The notes below the pieces were generated by a model, which did no database searches, was not told where the DNA came from, and saw only the letters and a list, made by a program, of their open reading frames with translations. This document shows, piece by piece, positions 54,764-64,000 of a stretch of 64,000 nt of DNA (within the stretch, counting starts at the first letter, position 1; each line of letters opens with the position of its first letter). The translations under genes and the position numbers were made by a program. Source of the stretch: Armillaria gallica (lineage: Eukaryota; Basidiomycota; Agaricomycetes; Agaricales; Physalacriaceae); assembly GCA_037576215.1 (NCBI GenBank), contig JBANDB010000007.1, positions 3,441,001 to 3,505,000 of the forward strand, written 5' to 3'.

Positions 54764-56949
54764 ATGGGTCGCAAAAGCCACTTACGAAAAGAGGAAAGTC
54801 GGAATGATAAAGGCTGGGCCGAGGGCGGTCATGAGACCATCTTGGAGAAGCATGTCCCTGGGTATGTGGTGGAATGGCAGAAGGGACCAGTAGCAGTGGA
54901 GGCATTTGCGGAAAAAGTCTTCCAGGAATACCATTACTATATCCATTGGACTTGGGAAGATCATGTTGAGCCGATGCAACCGTTCACACCATATGACCCC
55001 AATGTGACCCCAGAGCCCAAAATTTTGACAGAGGAGGAGGCGAAGAAAAAACGGGAATGCATCAAGTACTTGAATGAGGTGAGTGTTGATTTTTTAAATC
55101 TGGACATGCACTTACCTACAGCTAGCGGATTATACGTTGGCTACTGTATCGGGCAAGAAAGCTCATGAGAAAATACTCAAGAATGTGTCAAGCCGATATC
55201 AATGACCCATTTACTATCCTCCTAGCTCAGCTATCGGGTGTCATGAAGCCCCCAAAGGCTTGGCAGGCATTTCAACAATACATGCACTACAACTATTGGG
55301 AGGGTGTGTGTATTGCCAATGTCATTGACAAAGGGTGGCAGGAGAAGATGATAGCAAGCCATACCATTCAGCGAAAGTGCAACGCAAATTTCTGAAGTGC
55401 AGTAGCACATCGCATGTTCAATCAGCTGCCTAAAGAGGATCAAGAGAAGTGGGTGAATAAAGCCAAAGCAGAGGCTGCTGCAGCGAAGAAGAAATACAAG
55501 GAACAATTGAAAATGCCCCCTTCCACGGATCCTGTGGTTTGTCAATCCTGCATAAACAATCTCATGGCATTCCTAGGCCCAATCATAGAGGGGGTGCGTC
55601 ACGCAACAGGATGCCATGTGTTTGTAGCCGTCAGCAGTCCAATGAAGCTATTTGACAGGGAAATTTCTACAATGAAGTGAGTAACTGATGTTATTATGGA
55701 GACAAATTGACTTACGTGTTGCAGTGTCACAGCAGGGAAAAATCTTGCCCCTACCCTCATCTCTTTTCCCTTGTGGAAGCCTGAAAAATTTACCAAGTTC
55801 ATGGACTTCTTCATCGACTTTTTGGAGACTGCTTACACTGAGGCCGATAAGGAGGCTGTGATCATGGAAAGTCAAGGTACCCCCGATTGGGAACAGTTGT
55901 TGGAATTTGATGTGAAATCTTCAGATGATGACACCAGTTCAGATTCATCAAGTGATAGTGAACACGAGGTTGGGGAGAAACACTGGCATCACTCAAAGAA
56001 GAGCAAGAGAGCGAAGAAAAAGCAGGCGCTGATAAAAGTCCCGGTGATTGCAAATGCCGGCATTCCAACAGAGCCCAAAAAAATGGACGCTGTGGAAATA
56101 AGGAAGGAAGAACTGAGGAGGGAGAGTGTAAGCGGGGAGGGTGAAGAGGAGGAGCACATAGAAAGGGGAGAAAGAAACAGTCCTGAACCTGAACGAGTTA
56201 GTGATGGAGAGATGAGCGGGGGCTAAAGCGATGAAGAATTACCTGCACCCAAGGGTCCGAAGCTCAGTGCCTACAAAATTGAGTGACTTGCCCGCATTGA
56301 CACCATCAAGAACGACCCCTGAATGAAAGAGCTTGAGAAGGATATCATGAAGATAACGGCCCAGGCGAAGAAATCAAGGGCACCAAAGCCTATTCCGAAG
56401 CCACACATGCAAAAAGTAGATGGCCAGCCTCGACATTCTGACAAGCTGAAGGAGACGGTACACGAGACTGAGAAAGAGGTGAATATCTGTTCACCAGATG
56501 CAATGGACGTCGACAAACCTGCAAATGATTTGGAGAACACACCCAGCATCGCAACACTGTCAGCCATGCAGCAGGCTCCAGGATACATATCAACCATTTT
56601 GACTGCCCTGTCTCTGATTCTGAGGCCACCAGCGTCTGTCAATGACATGCCACAAGAGGAGAGTGGTTCAGGTGCCAAAGTCGCAGCAGTCAAGTCATCA
56701 TCTGTTCTTTCGGGGGCTCCAGATTGGGCTGAAGAGGTGGCGGTCGAGCTAGGGAAAATGGACTTGGATGACGAATTCAAGGAGGTACTGAAAACTTTTG
56801 TCAGGTTGAAGACGATTTGGAAAGATTTGAAGCACATACATTGTAAGGCTGGGAAACTAGGTGTAAACCAAAGATATGTTTCCTGGCGAATTCTTTTGAA
56901 TGCAAGGAGGGCTTCAACGATTCTGACAGATGTGTACTGGATTAATTAA
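54764..56949 (+). pseudogene. Agaricomycete element-associated gene with HMG-box-like region, four nonsense codons
   Basis: Exons 54764-55078, 55126-55676 and 55725-56949 join in frame (697 codons) using 47- and 48-nt introns. The start MGRKSHLRKEESRNDKGW, the tract DPFTILLAQLSGV...KAWQAFQQYM and LPKEDQEKWVNKAKAE resemble a protein common beside transposons in mushroom genomes; the middle (about 130-230) looks like an HMG box. The C-terminal third is acidic and Lys-rich, ending in a helical region. Stops at 55393 (TGA), 56224 (TAA), 56284 (TGA) and 56320 (TGA) all fit single C-to-T changes from CGA or CAA. Otherwise open, so it died recently. Confidence 0.65.
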
Positions 56950-57684
56950 AATGAATGAAGTGGTTACTGAGATTTAATGATTAGGAAGATGTTAAGCAAT
57001 GGTTTCCAGATACTGAATTGTATATAAGTTCTCCTGGTGATAGAGCCCTAGGTAGTGCTAGGCAGCAGCTATGCTTGGAGGGTAAATGCAAATGTATTGG
57101 TAGACCTGGCTAAAGATGGGGGAAAAAGTCCTCCTCTCTGTCTAATTTACAGCTGCTTATATACTACTAGAGAACAATGAGTTTCCATACTTGGGGAACA
57201 ATAGGTAGGAACAATGGGAGTACAGAACAATGAGATCAGATGATAGAACAATGGAATTACAGAACAATAGAACAATAGGAGAGAACAATGATCAATGGGA
57301 CAATGATCAATATTTGATGATCAAAAGATCATGATGAGACAATTTAGCTACATGAATCTGGGTTTCTATTGTGATCTGATGCTGAGATCTTGGATAGGGA
57401 TCTGGAGAGGATATTCTCTTCTTCCTGTATGCTGTTCTGGAGCATGGCAAAATGTGAGATAGAGCTCACATTGGTGCACAGCCTGCACTGGATGTGCACA
57501 ACTGGGGGGAACATAATTTATGAACGTCCCCATTCATGCAGGAGATATAGACTTCTTTACATTGTGTATTCACATCAGCATCGACGATGAGGGGGTGAGA
57601 TTTCTGATGGACAGGTAATTTAAGGGGGAAAGGGAGAATGTTCTTTTTGCTTTGCTGGCAAGGCTCCAGAATGCTAGGATGGAC
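56950..57684. other. Non-coding stretch with GAACAAT repeats
   Basis: Between about 57170 and 57300 the word GAACAAT recurs about eight times with irregular 8-20 bp spacing (variants AGAACAATG and GGAACAATAGG). Such short-word arrays are common in retroelement LTRs and leaders, but no LTR ends were found. No gene supported. Confidence 0.5.
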
Positions 57685-57692
57685 ATATAAAA
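57685..57692 (+). promoter_or_regulatory. TATA-like box
   Basis: ATATAAAA, 39 bp before the ATG at 57731 of the following intact gene. Same spacing as at the NLR gene. Confidence 0.5.
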
Positions 57693-57730
57693 CAAGGTAG
57701 AATTTGTCATGGGTCCTTCAGAACAGCAGC

Positions 57731-58460
57731 ATGTCTTTCCCTACTTCACTACCTCTCATCCAGAAATTAGACTGGACCTCCCCAGTCCAGATCATGCAGT
57801 CCCTTTCTCATTTCCAAGCACTCCAAGACAGAACCACTATTGAGATTATTTGCCTTTCTGTCACCACCAACCTCCGTCTCCACCTCCATGATGCCCCTGT
57901 GCATGTCATGCAGGCTAGGGAGATTGGCCAGGTCCCTGATAGGGATACTCAAGTCTGGTTCCAGCAATTGATGAACCTATCAGTGAGTACTATATCTTAA
58001 TTTTATTGCTACCACTCATGCTCCCTTCTTGAAGTTGGTTCTTGAAGTTACGCAAGATACATCTGCTGACTTTTCCACCACTGGTGCCTATGAAGCTGTG
58101 GAGCAAATGTCTGAGCTTTACAGCCAGGCTCTTTCACATGCTGTCCTCTTTCTGGATTACCCCCAGATCCACTTTGCCTCCATTGCTATTCTGAAAGCTT
58201 TTGTTGAGGCACAGGCTAAGGCCAGGGCTAGGAAGGATTTGTTGGCAATTTGTGCCCTTGACGCTGGGCTTGCATGTGTTGGAGAGTCTATGGTTGAAAT
58301 GGATGAAGATGTTATGCTGGAGTTTGCAGTACGTGTTGATTCACAGGGCAATATGTCATACCCCACTGTGGTTACAGGAGAGGAGTTGGTGTCTGAGAAT
58401 AATGATGATTCTGCACAGGTGTTTTCTCCCATCCATTATGACAGTTCAGATTCAGAGTAG
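57731..58460 (+). CDS. Uncharacterised intact two-exon gene (225 aa)
   Basis: Exons 57731-57982 and 58035-58460 with a 52-nt intron (GTGAGT...TTGAAG) give an uninterrupted 225-aa protein. No signal peptide or membrane segment. The middle is helical and Ala-rich (AILKAFVEAQAKARARKDL), the C-terminus acidic, ending DSSDSE. I recognise no family. It stands out because almost everything around it is broken. It is convergent with the small membrane-protein gene at 58558-58824. Confidence 0.65.
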
Positions 58461-58557
58461 AGATAGGTATTTAATATTTAAAATGTTTCTTAGCTAGCCT
58501 GGTGCTTCTCCGAATGTGATCATGTCCACCTCTTTCTTTGCCTCCTTTCTTTTAACA

Positions 58558-58824
58558 TTAAGACATGTGAGCTGCCTCTGGCCGTGTTGGCATTGCCATG
58601 AGCTCCATTGGCTGGCTGCTGGCCACTGTCTCATGATGTGACAGGGGTGATTTGCCTCGGCTTATCGAGAGGCGCTGGATGAAGGCTGGCTCATTGGCAC
58701 GTGGACGATTCAAAGAGTAGAGGGCGTAAGCTCCATATAGGCAGAACCCTAAGAAGGCGGCCACCATAATTGCAGGGGCTACCCAGTATGCTTTTGGGAT
58801 TTCAATGTTTAGAACAGTGGTCAT
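58558..58824 (-). CDS. Small single-pass membrane protein (88 aa)
   Basis: Start taken at 58824 (MTTVLNIEIP), the second Met of the frame, close to the membrane segment. A hydrophobic stretch YWVAPAIMVAAFLGFCLYGA (about residues 13-32) is followed by Arg and Asn, so the tail is probably cytosolic. Tail is Ser/Pro/Met-rich. Family unknown. Layout resembles the neighbour at 59573-60058 (short N-terminus, one membrane span, hydrophilic tail). Confidence 0.5.
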   Translation of the reverse strand: MTTVLNIEIPKAYWVAPAIMVAAFLGFCLYGAYALYSLNRPRANEPAFIQRLSISRGKSPLSHHETVASSQPMELMAMPTRPEAAHMS

Positions 58825-58854
58825 TTTCCACAGTGGTGAATAATTTAGACACAT

Positions 58855-59572
58855 TAATTCTCTTTTCTTTTTAAATCAATTTATCTGGAATGGCTCCCGG
58901 GCTATCCCCTCTGTCGGGCTCGCTAGGAGTATTCTCGGGACCGATGTGGCAACTGATGAACTATTCTTGGTCTGGAGCCATTGCTGCCATATGGAATGGT
59001 GGCCAAGGGAGCGCCCTGGAATGTATGAATAAATAGTGTTGCGACAGGTTGCAAGTACGCTGTCATGGAATTAAATATTGCAGTGTTTCATTTGAATAGT
59101 GTATGGCAGGAAGAATATTCATGACTCATTCAGGCCATCTTTCAGACTGTCAGGGACCAGGCCCCCATCCTCTCGGCTGCGTTCCTGTGTGTCGGCTATT
59201 GCTGTTGTTGCGCCGTTACTTTCTAGGCCATGTCTCTTTATCGCCACTCGATGACCTGGGCAGCTTTGTAAAGACTGTGTTTATGCCAAGGTTAAGCGAT
59301 AGATGACAGCCATAGCACCGGAGATTTTTGCGATATCGGGCCAGGCCGCATTGAGTAAAGAAGCTTTCCCAAGAAACATGTCTGAGTGCATATTGGTAGT
59401 TAAGTAGGAATTTTAAACATATGTTCAGGGTCGAGGGAATTTTAAACCGAAGCAAAGAAATGAAAATGACAATAGAAAAAGAAAAGATATGTGAATGGGT
59501 TTTATACAATCGATAGAGCTGGAATAAAATTTCATTGAATTGGAAATATTGAGGTAGCATAGATACAGTGTC
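58855..59572. other. No supported gene
   Basis: AT-rich spacer; a minus-strand frame at 59216-59560 and a plus-strand frame at 59103-59306 show no recognisable features. Confidence 0.5.
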
Positions 59573-60058
59573 CTAGACATCCATCAGAGGTCTAGGCGGT
59601 GGATACGTTGGTGGTGATGGAATGTGCAGATTGCATAGGTGAGGAGGAAGGACCAGGGCTGCTTTTGGTCGTGGAAGAGTTGGTGAGTCTGGCCTTGTGA
59701 TGAGGTCTCTCGATGATCCTTGAATGAAGTCAGAGTGAGTGGATGCTTGAGACTCCATTGAGGAGGGGTACTGATAAATCAACGGTGGAGTGGCTGGTTT
59801 GGTAGTGTCGATAAGGTTATCCAGTATGGTAAAGGAATAAATAGACGCCACTGATGAATGGCTCGATACTTTGTCTCCTCTTCCAACTGGAAGTGGATGT
59901 GGATCAAAGAGAGCAATTTGGCGAAGTGGGATGTTGCAAGCATGGAAAGACCGTTGGCGCTGGCGGCAGGGTTTGGTGAAATAAAGAATGGCCAGCCCAA
60001 CAATCAAGGATGCTGGTAATGCAAGGAGGGCGAGATAGGCAAAGGTAACGTCTGGCAT
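59573..60058 (-). CDS. Single-pass membrane protein with Pro-rich tail (161 aa)
   Basis: Start ATG at 60058. Residues 7-27 are strongly hydrophobic (YLALLALPASLIVGLAILYF) and followed by KPCRQRQR, which predicts a cytosolic tail. The tail is Ser/Pro/Thr-rich and ends in a run of prolines (PSPPTYPPPRPL). No stops. Not recognised. It is the first gene after the Gypsy-2 pol on the same strand, the position where envelope genes lie in some Gypsy elements, but neither signal peptide nor fusion features are seen. Confidence 0.55.
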   Translation of the reverse strand: MPDVTFAYLALLALPASLIVGLAILYFTKPCRQRQRSFHACNIPLRQIALFDPHPLPVGRGDKVSSHSSVASIYSFTILDNLIDTTKPATPPLIYQYPSSMESQASTHSDFIQGSSRDLITRPDSPTLPRPKAALVLPPHLCNLHIPSPPTYPPPRPLMDV

Positions 60059-61256
60059 GAAGACGGTCAGAGTGGTTGTAAGAAAAGATTTTTAAGCTTC
60101 TATCAGCAATCTGGCAACTATCAACCAGGCACCACCTTTAGAACACCGACAATTGGCCCCTGGGCCGGTTTCTGTTCCTTAGGATCAAATTAAAGGAGAT
60201 TTAGACTATTGATGATGATGCGTATTTTTAGTCATTTATAATGATGTAAGAATCTGTCCATGTGACAAGTAATAGGAACATCCGGGAATTGCACTTATTG
60301 TTGTGGGCAAACGGACTTGAGAACCTATATTGCCATGGATATTTGTACATTGCTATACGAGAAGTTTATGAAAGTGCAAATGAGCTTGAGAATGTGACAA
60401 TCTGAAAGACATCCTTGAATCGCTTAAGTAGTTGTTTGCGAAGGGACTTGAGAATTTCAGATAGCACAGACACCCATGAATTGCGATTGAGTTTGGAGCA
60501 ATCTATATAACATATTTGATTTTTGCATAATCCTATTCCTGCCTAATCCGTCTCTGCAGCGATTCCGAAACACACACACTAAAACTGGTGCTTCCACGTT
60601 CACGTATTGCGATGGGGTTTCCCAGCTGGCCTACCACCATTCATAGCAGTTATGACACCTTCATGCAGTCATGAAGTTAAGTGAAGGAGTCTGAGAGGAT
60701 GCGCCTCAGAGGGTGGCGTGAGGGTCCTTTACTCGAGACTGAGGATGCTAGGGCAGGTCCTCTGCCTTTAATATTGCGCAAATGGTCTTGGCTTTGCATG
60801 TGTTTACAGCTTCTGGGGTAGTCCAACATGAGGTGTATTCCAATGGCACAATTCTCTCTGACTGTGCATCAGCAAGAACCCATGCGATCCTTCTCATGGT
60901 AATGGATCATGCGAGGTGTGAACCAATGGCAAAAGTCTCTGAGACTGTGGCCATAGCTGCTATATTGTAGAATGCAGCCATGAATCGGGTATATGGGAAA
61001 CTTCCGTTGATTTGGGATGTTGGATAAATATATCATGATAAGCTATGATTGCTGATAAGACTTTTAATTGCGGTTTGATCCAAGAGGCTGATTATTTAGC
61101 ATATGTCCAAGATGCCCTGGGGAGAACAAAAAAATTTTCTGACTCCTGTCAGAACAGATTGGGTGTTTGTAAAGGCAAAGGATTTATTTTGATATTTTAA
61201 TTTCAGTAAATAGACAAGTATATATGTGGGACAGAATGATATAGGAGTTGATGAGT
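60059..61256. other. Non-coding stretch, possibly 3' region of Gypsy-2
   Basis: AT-rich with no long frame; 60782-60970 (plus) looks like chance. No LTR ends or polypurine tract could be fixed. It may contain the 3' untranslated part of Gypsy-2 or the promoter of the 60058 gene. Confidence 0.4.
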
Positions 61257-64000
61257 TTAAACATCTTCATCAAATGTATCTGATGATTGTTCCATAGCAT
61301 GAATTTGCATAGGATCTCTATCCAGGAATTGAGCCAGATCTGGTATATCAATAGATGCTCGAGGATGATATGGGATACAGCGGAAAGCAGCCACTGGTTT
61401 TTCAAGCAGGGTGCCATCTAGTTCTGCCAGAATGTATGCACCACCTTGATTGCGAGATATGACTACTAAGGGACCAAGATAGCGAGGTTTGAACTTGCGA
61501 CTGAGCTCATACTGAACTCTTGTATTCCTAATGAGGACTAAAGCACCGTGCTTGAATTTCCAATCTATGATGCAGTTGGCATGATCTTTTTCCCATTGCT
61601 TTACTGCTTTGACTCGCGATTCATAGACTTTAGACTGAATGGCTTCTAAATCAGCTTCCCGTTTTTGCAGTACGATTGCACGACGAGCGATCAGCTCTGT
61701 AGTTGTCAGAGTCGATGTAGGTGGCGGAATGAGAAAGGATGCTTCTGCAATGTCAAGTGGAAGGATAGGTGGTACACCTGTTGCTACTTCATATGGGCTC
61801 TGTCCTAATGTCTTGAGTGGAGTGACACGTTCTGCCCATATTACAGAATATGCGACATAAGACCATCTCTTTTCTACTCCATCAGCTGCTTTGAAAAGTG
61901 CTTCTCTAAAGTCATAGTGACGTCTTTCAATAACACCTTGGGCTTGGGAGTTGTAAGGGGAGATAGTTATATGATGTATGTCATATTGGCCTTTGAGTAT
62001 TTCTAGAGCAGCAAGAAATGCTGGACCATTGTCAGTCACAATTTCTCGAAGTGAACCCCATCGGCATATTAGGTCTTCAAATATGAAACGTGCTAGGGCT
62101 TCTGCATTTTCCTTGCGAAGCATGCGAAACTCTGGGTATGCACTCATAGAGCAGCGAGCATGAACAATGTACTTGAACCCATTTGAGCGTGGAAGATGAA
62201 ATGTATTGATATAAGCCTTAGAAAATAGTGGTGCAGGATAAGAGACAACTGGAGGAATATGCCATTTTTCTGTTTGACGTATCTGACACAAGTGGCATGT
62301 TTTCACAAACCACTTGATGTCTGATAGCATCTGTGGCCACCAATAGCGCTTGAGAATATGCTATCGAACAGAACAGACACCTTTATGTCCTAGTTCATCA
62401 TGAGCAATTTGCATGACATTATATCGTCTGTCTGGTGGTATAACCAGTTTGTGCTCTCCTGCAGGATCTCGTTTCCAAAGTTCCCCATCTTTGAGGAAGA
62501 ATTCTGATGTGTAATTTCCAAATGTTCGCAGTTGATCATCGGAAAGATTGGGAGGTTGGGTAAAATCAGAGAGAAAATGTCTGACATGTTCTAGTCTTTC
62601 ATCTGCTGCAGTTGCTTTCTTATTACATGGGATAATAATTGGGGTATCTGATGGAATGGGGTTCTGGACTAATGGATGACTGGTTGCTTTTGTAAATATT
62701 TGCATTGGGCTTAGGATTTTGCGTCCTGAAGCACGAACATCTGGATGAGGGTTTATAGTATGAAGGAAGCCATAGTATTTGTCAACCCAATCAATATCAT
62801 CTCCTTCAGGTGAGGGATCTCCTGGTTGGGGACGCCTTCTCGATAGGCCATCTGGTCCATGAGTCTTGCCTGGTACATGTACAAGTTTGAAATGAAATAG
62901 GAGGATTCCAGCTACCCAATGGTTGATAACTGCACTGGGATTCATATCTGGGTTATTGATCATTCCTTTGATTGCAGTTGCATCAACCTCTACAATCAGG
63001 TTCTTCACTGATATAATCCAGAGTGCAGCCTCCTTAAGGGCTTGATAAAGACCGTATAATTCAAGCTTGGGTTGGCTATAGTTAGATTCTGTTTTGTTGA
63101 GTGCAATGGATCCAAAACGAGAAGGGTATCGTCGCTTGGGGTTATTAGGGTCTTGTTGGAATAGGGCATAGCCAACAGCTTCTGCACTGGTATTCACAGC
63201 TAGAATTACAGGTGCCTCTGATTTGTAGTTAATAGGGCGAAGAGTGGGTGAGTTTATGATTGCGTCTTTCAAAGCATGTTGTGCAGCTTCTTGATCTGGC
63301 CCCCAGTAGAACTCTACACCTTTGTGGGTGAGGTTGACTAGAGGCCTAGCAATAAGGCTGTAATTGCGAATGTATATGCGAAGTATCCCAGAGGTTCCCA
63401 AAAATGAACGAATATCCGTAAGGTCATGGCATGGACCCCAGTTTTTGATCTTGTCAACTTTTCCATCTTCTGGAACTCGCCCCTCATAGGTACACTTGTG
63501 TCCCACTATGACTGCCTCAGGTACACACAAATATGCTTTCTTTCCTGACCATGTGCAACCAACATATTTGATACGTTCCACTATTCGATTTAGATTTTGG
63601 AAGTGCTCCCATATGAATTGCCTAATACCAGAATTTTCAGGAATAGTTGTGTATTCTCCATGCTCATTCTGATATCATGATTCTGGGCCTTTGATTCCTG
63701 CATCATCTACAAATGGAATGGTGATATCAGGAATTTCTTCCTGAAGTGTATATGTGATATCGCCTTGGAGGATTTGCATAGAATTTGTCCATCCCATGGG
63801 AAGCATAGTTAAACGAAAAGTTCCTAGAGGTGTTTGGAAAGTAGTGAAATCTCAGCTTTGTGTAGCTAGGAGCCTTTGATCAAATGCAACAAATAAATCA
63901 AAGACACCATAGCATGCATGTCCACCAAAAGTCTCTGCAAGTTGTTCAATGAAGGGAGGAACACCTGAGTTGCGAATAGTGATAGCATTTAGTGGTTGGA
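61257..64000 (-). pseudogene. Gypsy-2 reverse transcriptase, RNase H and integrase (runs off window)
   Basis: Minus strand from the window edge to 61257. RT pieces (64000-63582): DLFVAFDQR, LPMGWTN and the FVDD active site. RNase H in 63581-62361 (long open frame; LAVNTSAEAVGYALFQQD, HGPDGLSRR). The zinc region HDELGHKG...CHLC is interrupted by a single TAG at 62358-62360. Integrase 62330-61257: Asn42 of this frame (62205-62207) replaces the first catalytic Asp (INTFHLP, usually IDT), while TDNGPAF and the downstream Glu in VIERRH are kept. No chromodomain at the end. Two TGA stops in the RT part replace Arg. Mild decay compared with Gypsy-1. Confidence 0.88.

Noticed and set aside
60782..60970. 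62-codon plus-strand frame as a small secreted protein
   Set aside because: No convincing signal peptide, no conserved copy and no promoter context; it is short enough to be chance.

Overview
This window looks like a fungal nuclear locus, most likely from an agaricomycete basidiomycete. The evidence is: short introns (about 40-60 nt, often with CTGAC-like branch sites), a NACHT-type NLR-like protein, Crinkler-like (CRN) genes, a KDZ-type transposase with a CxC2 zinc cluster, and chromodomain Gypsy and Copia elements. No bacterial-type genes, rRNA or CRISPR arrays are visible.

Bases 1-24,740 are CpG-rich and form a duplicated 'effector/immune-receptor' type locus. An intact six-exon CRN gene (13527-15815, about 678 aa) has a header domain, a P-loop NTPase and a PD-(D/E)XK-like nuclease end. 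A compact inverted paralogue (8199-8882) joins the header directly to the nuclease end. Two decayed forward copies lie at 3405-4060 and 6858-8215. A second decayed family (here 'repeat R', four copies) follows CRN units and also sits downstream of the NLR gene. Between them are an uncharacterised three- or four-exon gene (9202-10389), a minus-strand array of duplicated exon-like units (10500-11560) and three copies of a tRNA-related SINE-like repeat. The large NLR-like gene (18495-23086, nine exons) has a Walker A lysine replaced by isoleucine.

Bases 24,745-64,000 are a CpG-poor transposon graveyard. A Copia element (24745-34170, 5-bp target duplication TAGCT) landed inside the fourth copy of repeat R. 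Its two LTRs were then broken by other elements: a 2.6-kb element with terminal inverted repeats that itself holds a 454-bp TA-flanked MITE, and a 1.7-kb LTR-like insertion with TCGA target duplication. A second, inverted copy of that LTR-like element sits at 36334-38006 inside an unrecognised plus-strand element. Then come a chromodomain Gypsy (41.0-46.9 kb, two chromodomain-like modules), a KDZ transposase (47.2-50.9 kb), two genes with RNase H1 N-terminal (viroplasmin-like) domains, a large nonsense-mutated gene (54764-56949), three small intact genes (57.7-60.1 kb) and a second Gypsy running off the right edge. Nonsense codons and catalytic Asp-to-Asn changes in this half are nearly all explained by C-to-T change, mostly at CpG.

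Inferred whole: gene duplication and decay around CRN and NLR genes on the left, and methylated, decaying nested transposons on the right. Exon models were built by hand from splice signals and reading-frame continuity.
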